From JBFLVQ01 sp040758525 (GTDB taxonomy: Bacteria; Acidobacteriota; Blastocatellia; Chloracidobacteriales; JADJPF01), in assembly GCA_040758525.1 (NCBI GenBank), contig JBFLVQ010000002.1, forward strand, positions 1-48,817: 48,817 nucleotides of DNA, given 5' to 3'. The position numbers and the translations under genes are program-made. The notes beneath the pieces were generated by a model, which searched no databases, had not been told where the DNA came from, and saw only the letters and a list, made by a program, of their open reading frames with translations. Positions 41,923-48,817 of the stretch are shown here, piece after piece; positions within the stretch are counted from its first letter, which is position 1; each line of letters begins with the position of its first letter.

Positions 41923-43002
41923 ATGTCTCTTAGCCCCATCGGTATTAGCGCTTTTGCAATAGCTTTGCCTAGTAACATACGGACCAATGATTATTGGCGG
42001 CAAAAATATCCTCAGTTAGTGGCAATGGCAGAAGAGAAAACCCTGGCACGAACTTTCTCTCCCATTGAACCTAGTTCGAAGACTCTTCTCTTTGATGAAG
42101 AGATGCAGCCCTTTCTTGCCGATCCATTTCGTGGCACAATTGAACGGCGTATACTTGCTAATGGCGAAACCGCATTAATGCTGGAGAGTCGTGCTGCGCG
42201 TAGTGCATTGGCAGCCCTCAAGATGTCTCCTGGTGATATAGATCTTATGATCTGTTGCTCTTTTCTACCAGCACAGATAGGCCCAGGTAATGCCGCTTTC
42301 CTCTGTAATGAACTGGAATTTCAAGGCACGGCTTGGAATCTTGAGTCAACCTGTTCCAGTGTTCTACAGGCTTTGCACACTGCTGCCGCACTTGTGAAAG
42401 CAGAGCAGTATCGTAATGTTTTAGTAGTTGTTTCCTGTTCTTATTCCTTATATGCAGAAGAGAGCGATTCTCTCTCTTGGTTCCTTGGTGATGGTGCCGG
42501 TGCTTTTGTAATTAGCAGACTTAATGCTGGCGAAGGTATATTAGGGGTAAAGAGCATTAATACTGCCGATACTTGTGGAACTTTCTATTATGAACTGGCT
42601 AAGGATGCCAATGGCGAGCCTTGTATAAGAATGGGAGCAAGCAAAAACACCAGTAAGCGTCTAAGAGAGAATGGTCAAGATTCTGTGCAGAAATGTTGTC
42701 AGGCAGCAGCAAAAAAAGCTGGAGTTACCCTGAAAGATATCGATTTCTTTGTCTTTAATACCCCACTGCCTTGGTATGCGCGTTTCTGTGCACGCGCGCT
42801 TGATGTTGATCCAGAACGTACCATCAGTACCTATCCATTATATGCCAATGTAGGACCAGTCTTGCCAGCCGTTAATCTCTACCATGCGGTAAAAGAGAGA
42901 AAGATCAACAAAGGTGACCTGGTAATGCTCTACACAGTAGGTTCGGTCTCTAGTGCAGGCGCAATGGTAATGCGTTGGGGAGATGTTAAATTAGGCGAAT
43001 AG
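41923..43002 (+). CDS. KAS III-like (3-oxoacyl-ACP synthase III family) enzyme with altered active site
   Basis: 359 residues of the thiolase superfamily. The nucleophile is Cys144 in ESTCSSVLQAL, and FLGDGAGAFVIS and GSVSSAGAMVMRWGD fit the KAS III core. The second catalytic position, normally His in HQAN, is Asn279 in FVFNTPLPW. The third, Asn309, is present in YANVGPVLPAVNL. Without the His, decarboxylative condensation is doubtful, and acyl transfer to an oxygen, nitrogen or carbon acceptor is more likely, as in KAS III-like acyltransferases of natural-product pathways. AAGGAG precedes the ATG. It should be co-transcribed with the ThDP enzyme gene. The stop codon is inside a hairpin loop. 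Confidence 0.87.
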   Translation: MSLSPIGISAFAIALPSNIRTNDYWRQKYPQLVAMAEEKTLARTFSPIEPSSKTLLFDEEMQPFLADPFRGTIERRILANGETALMLESRAARSALAALKMSPGDIDLMICCSFLPAQIGPGNAAFLCNELEFQGTAWNLESTCSSVLQALHTAAALVKAEQYRNVLVVVSCSYSLYAEESDSLSWFLGDGAGAFVISRLNAGEGILGVKSINTADTCGTFYYELAKDANGEPCIRMGASKNTSKRLRENGQDSVQKCCQAAAKKAGVTLKDIDFFVFNTPLPWYARFCARALDVDPERTISTYPLYANVGPVLPAVNLYHAVKERKINKGDLVMLYTVGSVSSAGAMVMRWGDVKLGE

Positions 43003-43016
43003 CCTAACTTAACATC
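42982..43016. terminator. Hairpin enclosing the KAS III stop codon
   Basis: A 15-bp stem (42982-42996 with 43002-43016, one mismatch) has the loop GAATA and includes the TAG at 43000-43002. It lies between convergent genes. No T-tract follows on either strand, so it may stabilise the 3' end or act as a weak bidirectional terminator. Confidence 0.5.
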
Positions 43017-43023
43017 AGTGCTG

Positions 43024-46000
43024 TTAAAATGCTAGCTTCACAGCAAACTGGAATTGTCGTGGATCAAAGACTGCGGTGGCAGTGCTTCGGTAAGCTCCAT
43101 CAGAGAATTTAGTAAAACGGAAGTTACTGTTTACTGCAGAGACATTGACACGATTGAAGAGGTTGAATACTTCACCAATAAAACTGAGTTTCAACCTTTC
43201 TCCCATTGCTAGTGTGCGCGCCAATCGTAAATCTATTGAGGTGTATCCGGGCGTGAGTCCGGCATTACGACCTAATGTTCCTGTCTCTCCTAGCGCTGGC
43301 AGTAATAGGCGACCCGTACTTACATCTAGATTAGGCCGATCTGTAGATGAGAAATCGAAATTAGTATCAACCCCAGAAAGTATATTAAAGGGGCGACCGG
43401 ATGAAATTTCAACAATGGGCGAGATTATGAAATCGGCTAGCAGTCTTTTAATGCCGGTGTTTGACTGCTTGTAAGGGCTTTTAATCACCGCGCTCAATAC
43501 CAGACGATGACGCTGATCTAGATCGGATAGGCCACGATCATTGCCAGGCGAGAAGTTGTCTTGCGGGGTAATAAACTCTGTCATGTAGTCAATGGTCTTA
43601 CTAAAAGTATAGCTTACCAGGGTCTGGAAATTGTTTGAGAATCGTTTGGTCAAATTTAGTGAGAAGGCGTGATAGATAGAACTAGCGCTAGATTCTAGTG
43701 CCGTTACCGTTCCAAATGGAATAGGTCTGTCCGTCTTGATAAAGAGCGGGTTGGGACCGGAAGGGCGAAAGAAATTATTTGGCAGTGCGCTGCCGGTGAG
43801 CCCGCCAGTAGCTGCTACTAGCTTTGTATTGGGAGCATTTAGATCCCGCGTACGTGGCAGTTTCCGTCCCCCTGTGAATAGATAAGTAGCGCTAATAGTC
43901 AGATCCTTGCGTAGCTCACGTTCAATGGAGAAGTTAATCTGATTAGTATAGCCATAGACAAAATCACGACTGATCGGTAAGGTAGTAGGCAAGATAGAAC
44001 CATAACCAGGAAATGGTGCGCGAGGATCGAACCTTAGTTGATCTCTCAAGTAAAGGGAATTGCGATCCAGTCCTGGGGTTACTCCTGCTAGCAGTGTACC
44101 TTGGAATATCTGTGAGGCATTGAGCGGTTGATTGGGTAATGGCAGCCCCCCTACAGCAATAAATTGTGGTGATTGTACTCCATCAATGACATCCGAAAGG
44201 AAGGCAAAGAATAATGGGGGGTGATCAAAAAAGATCCCATAAGCAGCGCGTATAACCGTTTTTCTATCGCTATCAGGTGACCAAGCTATTGCCAAGCGAG
44301 GGGCAAAATTATTTTTATCTCGGGGAATCCCTTGCATAACATTGAGAAACTTTTCTGCCGCATCAATCTGTTCTGCAGATAAAGAGAGTTGATCGGTAGT
44401 AATTCCCACAGGTTGGTAGGTTGGAGTTAATTCCACATCATAACGTAATCCATAATTGATCGTAATATTAGGACGTAGCCTCCAGCTATCCTGAAGGTAA
44501 AATCCAAATGTTTTATTGATCACTTTGGATACTGAACGGCCAAAAGACTGAATATAGACCTGTGGGATTCCCAAGCCATATGCCTGAACTGGCGTTAATG
44601 GTGGAGAGTTTGCAAATAATGGATTAGTAAGGCTGAGATCAAATTCACCAAAATCGAATCTGCCGGCAAAGAAAGGTTCGGCACGCACTGGTGATAGTCG
44701 AACAATATTAATATCTGCGCCAAAATCGAATGTATGACTGTTTCTTGCAAACGTGAAGTTGTCCTTAAATTGATATCGCTTTTCTATTCGATCAACTGGT
44801 GAAAGCGGATCACTACCGAAAAAGGCAGTACCAGCAATATTGAGTGCAACATTTGGTGTAGAGGTAAATGAAGTGCCACGCCGTCCAAAGTTGAAAAGGA
44901 ATTCGTTAATTTTATTACTATCCAGTGCCTGTACTAGTTGAACAATGAGGGTAGTATCACGAGAGTTAGCTGTACCGGTGCGCGATACATCATTAAGGCC
45001 CAATATCTGCTGATTCTGTGAAGTCGATTGTATTCCCGTGGTTGTTATGGGCGTGAAGTTATAGCGTAACACCAGATTGGTGTTAGCCGTCAATTGTTGA
45101 TCTAGTCTGGCAGAATAAAAGCTAAACTTTTCCCTGATGGGATAAATATTCTCTACATTGGAAAGAACTCGAAAAGGAGCAGGTATCGGAACTGTCAGAC
45201 CAAAAGCAGAAAGACTAGAGAAGAATATTGGCCGGCCTGTGATCGGATCGATACCGGTTTTAGCTACTCCAGCGCCTGAAGTAGCAAGTTGGGAATAGAT
45301 CTGTCCCGACAAATTATCAGCATTTGCGGCAATGTAAGCGCGTTGTGCAGACGTTAAATCAAAACTAGTTGCATCTAAACCAATTGTGGAAAATCCTGAT
45401 TCTTGCCGACGCGTCTGTTCCAGAGACAAGAAGAAGAATGTCTTATCCTTTTTAATTGGTCCGCCCAAGGTGAATCCGTATTGACCTCGGGTAAAAGCAG
45501 GTTTTTCTTGAGAACCATCCGGCTGAAAAGCCAGCGCATTACGAGCTTGAATGGAACGATGACGGATAAAGCCAAAGACATTGCCATGAAAATCATTGGT
45601 TCCTGATTTGGTTACGATATTAACAACACCACCAGCCGTACGTCCAAATTGCGCACTAAAGCTATTGATGATTACCTGAAACTCCTGTACAGCTTCTTGG
45701 GATATCGTCGCACGAGCAGCATTGATGGAATTATCTATATTATCGGCGCCATCAATCTGGACAAGATTGGAACGCGCTGCTTGACCATTGAAATTAAGAC
45801 CAGTATTAGGCGCTGAGCCTATTAATGCTGAATTATCTCGATTCACTTGAGAGTTGGTAAGAGTAAAGTTGAGGAAGTTACGCCCATTGATCGGGAGGTT
45901 TTCAATCCTAAGAGAATCTATATTCTGGGTTACGGCAGTCTTAGAGATCTCTATTACCTCAATAGACTCTAGCGCATCAGTAGATTCATCCTGCAAAATT

Positions 46001-46365
46001 GAATCTGATGATGCTGCTTTTAATATCAGATTAAGTTCTCCATCCTGTCCCAATGTAAGTATTACATCACTGTTTATCAGGCTAGTAAAACCATTGGCAG
46101 TTACCATTAGCTGATATGTGCCTGGAGGGATTGAAAGAAACTTAAAAGTACCTTTTTCATCGGTGCTGGTCGTACGTTCAAAATTTCTCTGTGCATTCTT
46201 AAGTAAGACATTAGCTCCCTGAATTGCTTGACCGCTTTCATCCTTAATGACCCCTTTCAAGTTTGAGACAGTAGCTTGTGATTGTGCCAAAACTAAAATG
46301 GCTGCTAAATGCACAAATAGAGCTAGCAAAATTGCGCAAATTGCTAAACGATGTAAAGACTTCAT
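43024..46365 (-). CDS. Oar-like TonB-dependent outer-membrane receptor with carboxypeptidase-regulatory domain
   Basis: 1113 residues. Signal peptide to about residue 28 (ILLALFVHLAAILVLAQ), then a carboxypeptidase-regulatory Ig-like domain at about 35-120 (LKGVIKDESGQAIQGANVLL, GTYQLMVTANGF), a plug domain at about 145-255 (NIDSLRIENLPINGRNFLNF, GQAARSNLVQIDGADN, GGVVNIVTKSGTNDFHGNVF) and a large beta barrel ending VFDPRQFQFAVKLAF with a terminal Phe. These Oar/SusC-like receptors are abundant in Acidobacteria and import large ligands or export/process proteins. The substrate is unknown. AGGGGGGATT precedes the ATG. It is the last of three minus-strand genes after the TonB-like protein and the chemoreceptor, with a hairpin between the last two. 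Confidence 0.92.
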   Translation of the reverse strand: MKSLHRLAICAILLALFVHLAAILVLAQSQATVSNLKGVIKDESGQAIQGANVLLKNAQRNFERTTSTDEKGTFKFLSIPPGTYQLMVTANGFTSLINSDVILTLGQDGELNLILKAASSDSILQDESTDALESIEVIEISKTAVTQNIDSLRIENLPINGRNFLNFTLTNSQVNRDNSALIGSAPNTGLNFNGQAARSNLVQIDGADNIDNSINAARATISQEAVQEFQVIINSFSAQFGRTAGGVVNIVTKSGTNDFHGNVFGFIRHRSIQARNALAFQPDGSQEKPAFTRGQYGFTLGGPIKKDKTFFFLSLEQTRRQESGFSTIGLDATSFDLTSAQRAYIAANADNLSGQIYSQLATSGAGVAKTGIDPITGRPIFFSSLSAFGLTVPIPAPFRVLSNVENIYPIREKFSFYSARLDQQLTANTNLVLRYNFTPITTTGIQSTSQNQQILGLNDVSRTGTANSRDTTLIVQLVQALDSNKINEFLFNFGRRGTSFTSTPNVALNIAGTAFFGSDPLSPVDRIEKRYQFKDNFTFARNSHTFDFGADINIVRLSPVRAEPFFAGRFDFGEFDLSLTNPLFANSPPLTPVQAYGLGIPQVYIQSFGRSVSKVINKTFGFYLQDSWRLRPNITINYGLRYDVELTPTYQPVGITTDQLSLSAEQIDAAEKFLNVMQGIPRDKNNFAPRLAIAWSPDSDRKTVIRAAYGIFFDHPPLFFAFLSDVIDGVQSPQFIAVGGLPLPNQPLNASQIFQGTLLAGVTPGLDRNSLYLRDQLRFDPRAPFPGYGSILPTTLPISRDFVYGYTNQINFSIERELRKDLTISATYLFTGGRKLPRTRDLNAPNTKLVAATGGLTGSALPNNFFRPSGPNPLFIKTDRPIPFGTVTALESSASSIYHAFSLNLTKRFSNNFQTLVSYTFSKTIDYMTEFITPQDNFSPGNDRGLSDLDQRHRLVLSAVIKSPYKQSNTGIKRLLADFIISPIVEISSGRPFNILSGVDTNFDFSSTDRPNLDVSTGRLLLPALGETGTLGRNAGLTPGYTSIDLRLARTLAMGERLKLSFIGEVFNLFNRVNVSAVNSNFRFTKFSDGAYRSTATAVFDPRQFQFAVKLAF

Positions 46366-46387
46366 AATCCCCCCTATCTGTCAGGTC

Positions 46388-46410
46388 AGGGCAAGTGGAT
46401 GGCTTGCCCT
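46388..46410 (-). terminator. Intercistronic hairpin after the chemoreceptor gene
   Basis: AGGGCAAG (46388-46395) and CTTGCCCT (46403-46410) form a perfect 8-bp stem with a 7-nt loop. The chemoreceptor TAG is at its base. No T-tract follows, so it may be a partial terminator or an mRNA stability element before the receptor gene. Confidence 0.4.
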
Positions 46411-48388
46411 ATTGTAAAGTCTGTATCTGTTCTTCAACTTGAAGCTCTGATCCTAGTAACATATTCATCTCAGCGCGGCTAAAACTATCATTAGTGAGAC
46501 GGAATACTCCCACTGCCGCTTCTTGGTGTTTAGATTCTGTTAAGACAGTTTTTCCTGTTAAAGCTAGTTGTTCGGATAGCTTGGCATTGCGCTCTGCTGC
46601 CATTCTCATATCCTGGGTTGCTTGCACAAGTTCTTTGGTAGAAGCAGCCTGCTCTTCGCTGGCTGCTTGTATCTCTTGAGTAATAAGATTTAGATGCTGA
46701 ATGGCTTGTAGTACCTGCTCGGTGCTGGCTGACTGCTCTATAATAACAGTGGCAATATCTTTGGTTGTCAAAGCAACATTGCCTACTACTACATCTATTT
46801 GACTGAGAGCATGGACTACCTTGTCAGACTGATTTAATCCCTCCATTACTAATTCGGTGGAGCGCTCCATTTGGGCGCTAGCCAGTTTCACACCCTTTTG
46901 TACATCACCAATTAATTTTGCTATCTCATCAGCCGACTGTGCAGTCCGTTCCGATAGTTTGCGTACTTCTTCAGCTACCACACCAAACCCTAATCCATGT
47001 GCGCCAGCACGAGCTGCTTCTATGGCAGCATTAAGGGCTAGCAGATTTGTCTGATCAGAGATATGGTTGATTACTTCTAGAATACGGCCTATTGCAACAG
47101 CATGTTCTCCTAGTCCATGTACAGTCTGTGCAGTTGTAACAATGGAACTATTAATCTGTTTAATACCACTAGCAGCATGTTCTACTGCCTGTTGGCCATC
47201 TTTTACCACATCGCGCGCAGTATCGGCGAGTTGAGATAATGCTTGAGTACTATGGGATATCTGTTGCATACGTGTGGCCATTTGCTGCATGGTTGCAGTT
47301 GTTTCTGTGATACTGCTTGATTGTGATTCCATATTTTTAGCGATCGAGGAGATATTCATCGATAGCTCTTCCAAAGCTACCGCCATATTTTGTACAACCC
47401 CAACCATACTCTCACTATCATGCTCTAACTGCTGACCAGAATCGGCTAGCTCCATTGAAATAGTCTTTATTCTTTCAGAACTAGCGCGTACCTTTGCCAC
47501 AATGCCATATAGTGAGCGCACCATTCCTGCTAGTGCGACTGCCAATGTATCATTGCCACTACGCGGTTTTACTATTAATCCCAGATCACCTTCAGCAATC
47601 TGTTCTATCGAGATGGTCAATTCTTGTAAGCCGGCTACTAAGCTATGAAATGCACGTAGTAGATCTCCTATTTCAGTCTTCTCTTGGCTACGCGCTAATG
47701 AAATATTGAGATTTCCTTCTGCCAGTGCCTGCGTCAAATATACAGTCTTTTTTAATGGGTTGGTGACGGTATAAACTATCAGTATTCCTACCACAATAGC
47801 TGCTATCAAGGCAAAGACTATTAAAATGTAGACCTGACTAGTAGTACTGCTGGCTACTTGTTGCGCTTGAGTGATATTAAAATTGGCTTTATTAATAGCT
47901 TGTTTAGATAAAAGTTTTAATATCTCTGTCTGTTCTTGGCTTACTCTATCAAGATCATCCAAGAGAATTTTAATTGCTGCTTCTGCCTGTCCTTTATCGA
48001 TCTCTCTATTAGCTTGGGCAGATAGTTGTCGAAAAGTCTCAATATTATTCTTCAATTTTTCCGTATTAATCTCGCCGCCACGGAGCAGACGATCTAGTTC
48101 GCTAATCTTATCTGTCATCTCTACATCTACTTTTTGGTATTGCTCACTATCGGCCTTGGTACCTAATAAAATCGCTTTAGTGAGAAAAGCCTGCTGCTTG
48201 GCGGCGGCCAGTTGTACTTCCAAAATAGTGACTGCTTGATGGTATTCAGTAGTGGTAGCTTGTTGATAAGCGGTCTGCGCTTGCCACATACCATAAGAGG
48301 TAATTATCCCTATACCTAGCAGCAATAGACCAATAATGGCAATGCCGCTGAATGTGCGTTGTTTCAATGTGAAGTTCTGCCATTTCAT
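46409..48388 (-). CDS. Methyl-accepting chemotaxis protein
   Basis: 659 residues. TM1 at about 14-34, a four-helix-bundle type periplasmic sensor (about 35-185), TM2 at about 186-208, HAMP (about 209-265) and a long signalling coiled coil. The hairpin tip is SDQTNLLALNAAIEAARAGAHGLGFGVVAEEVRKLSERT in two parts; the usual EAGxxGxGFAVVA segment is changed to AGAHGLGFGVVA. There is no C-terminal NWETF-type pentapeptide. It should pass a signal to CheA-CheW, but no che genes are in the window. CAGGAGCAATT precedes the ATG, and 16 nt separate it from the upstream TonB-like gene. Confidence 0.93.
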   Translation of the reverse strand: MKWQNFTLKQRTFSGIAIIGLLLLGIGIITSYGMWQAQTAYQQATTTEYHQAVTILEVQLAAAKQQAFLTKAILLGTKADSEQYQKVDVEMTDKISELDRLLRGGEINTEKLKNNIETFRQLSAQANREIDKGQAEAAIKILLDDLDRVSQEQTEILKLLSKQAINKANFNITQAQQVASSTTSQVYILIVFALIAAIVVGILIVYTVTNPLKKTVYLTQALAEGNLNISLARSQEKTEIGDLLRAFHSLVAGLQELTISIEQIAEGDLGLIVKPRSGNDTLAVALAGMVRSLYGIVAKVRASSERIKTISMELADSGQQLEHDSESMVGVVQNMAVALEELSMNISSIAKNMESQSSSITETTATMQQMATRMQQISHSTQALSQLADTARDVVKDGQQAVEHAASGIKQINSSIVTTAQTVHGLGEHAVAIGRILEVINHISDQTNLLALNAAIEAARAGAHGLGFGVVAEEVRKLSERTAQSADEIAKLIGDVQKGVKLASAQMERSTELVMEGLNQSDKVVHALSQIDVVVGNVALTTKDIATVIIEQSASTEQVLQAIQHLNLITQEIQAASEEQAASTKELVQATQDMRMAAERNAKLSEQLALTGKTVLTESKHQEAAVGVFRLTNDSFSRAEMNMLLGSELQVEEQIQTLQ

Positions 48389-48404
48389 AATTGCTCCTGT
48401 TACT

Positions 48405-48743
48405 TCACTCTTTGTCTAGATAGAACTTAAAGACAATATGACCCGTCATGCCACTGGAAGATTGGGAGAATACCCATTGTCTGGCGGCTTCTAGAGAGGC
48501 TGGTTTGAAGAGGACATTTCCTTCCAGAAACTCTACCTCAATAACTTTGCCTTCACTATTTACCTGTACACCGATATTCACTTTGCCCTGAATACGTCTG
48601 ACTTTGGCCAATGGCGGGTAGATAGGTGCTACCTTCTTGACCGCTTTGCCTTCCACATTTTCACTATAATCAGCAGCCCAACTTCTTGATACAAATGCCA
48701 GTAGCGCAAGCGTAAGCAAGAAAATTGTGCAGATCTTTCTCAT
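48405..48743 (-). CDS. Exported TonB C-terminal-domain protein
   Basis: 112 residues from the ATG at 48743, with GGAGGACACA directly upstream. Residues 1-24 (TIFLLTLALLAFVSRSWAA) are a cleavable-looking signal peptide. The rest is a TonB_C fold: IYPPLAKVRRIQGKVNIGV, GKVIEVEFLEGN and AARQWVFSQ. There is no Pro/Lys-rich periplasm-spanning linker and no stable anchor, so it is not a standard energy transducer. It may be a free periplasmic adaptor. It lies upstream of the chemoreceptor gene and the TonB-dependent receptor on the same strand. Confidence 0.82.
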   Translation of the reverse strand: MRKICTIFLLTLALLAFVSRSWAADYSENVEGKAVKKVAPIYPPLAKVRRIQGKVNIGVQVNSEGKVIEVEFLEGNVLFKPASLEAARQWVFSQSSSGMTGHIVFKFYLDKE

Positions 48744-48817
48744 TGTGTCCTCCAAAGTATTAGTTGGAGTAGAACCGCACATTTATAATTAATAAGACGA
48801 TAACTAAACTATATATA

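Noticed and set aside
1..48817. CRISPR arrays, tRNA or rRNA genes, prophage
   Set aside because: No regularly spaced repeats, no tRNA cloverleaf signatures, no rRNA and no phage structural or integrase genes were seen on either strand.

Overview
The window reads as a contiguous piece of a bacterial chromosome of moderate G+C, most likely an acidobacterium of the Blastocatellia type. This is inferred from family content: a VWFA-related domain protein of the kind typical of Acidobacteriota, a carboxypeptidase-regulatory/Oar-like TonB-dependent receptor, a DUF2934 protein, an AAA-coupled Ser/Thr kinase and many standalone signalling proteins. No rRNA, tRNA or CRISPR array was found. Coding density is high, and several convergent gene pairs overlap at their stop codons.

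Layout. 1-8.5 kb: the 3' end of a queuosine-salvage glycosidase, mutL coupled to a GT2 glycosyltransferase, then a sulfotransferase, a YfhO-type membrane protein and a Wzx-like flippase (surface glycan functions). 8.4-12.2 kb: an NtrY-type kinase behind a DUF4390 protein, then an ECF-like sigma factor. 12.5-15.5 kb: a DUF2934 protein with a histone-like basic tail, a VWA protein and a penicillin-binding transpeptidase with an Arg/Lys-rich stalk. 15.5-20.9 kb: a nine-gene minus-strand housekeeping block, rplU-rpmA-obgE-nadD-rsfS-(sigma54 activator)-rlmH-dksA-like-comF. 21-26 kb: a YARHG lipoprotein-like protein, two divergent CapA-family proteins, rsmE, a thioredoxin-fold/HxlR divergent pair and a GNAT acetyltransferase. 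26.3-28.1 kb: a secreted M49-like metallopeptidase.

28.3-39.3 kb is a minus-strand signalling island. From upstream to downstream it holds a small unknown protein, a 1240-residue Ser/Thr kinase-AAA-repeat protein, a PP2C phosphatase whose frame touches the kinase stop, a receiver-MshEN-GspE/PilB fusion ATPase, a LuxR-type HTH-only protein and a multi-sensor hybrid histidine kinase with two receivers and an HPt domain. It joins Ser/Thr and His-Asp phosphorylation to a pilus/secretion ATPase.

40.0-43.0 kb holds a two-gene plus-strand cassette: a ThDP-dependent acetolactate-synthase-like enzyme and a KAS III-like enzyme with Cys and Asn but no active-site His. It is a candidate acyloin/acyl-transfer biosynthetic unit. 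Between the two genes lies a 102-bp palindromic element with 27-bp imperfect terminal inverted repeats and an 8-bp flanking direct repeat, so it looks like a MITE that landed on the first gene's stop codon. 43.0-48.8 kb, on the minus strand, carries a TonB-C-domain exported protein, an orphan chemoreceptor and a large Oar-like TonB-dependent receptor.
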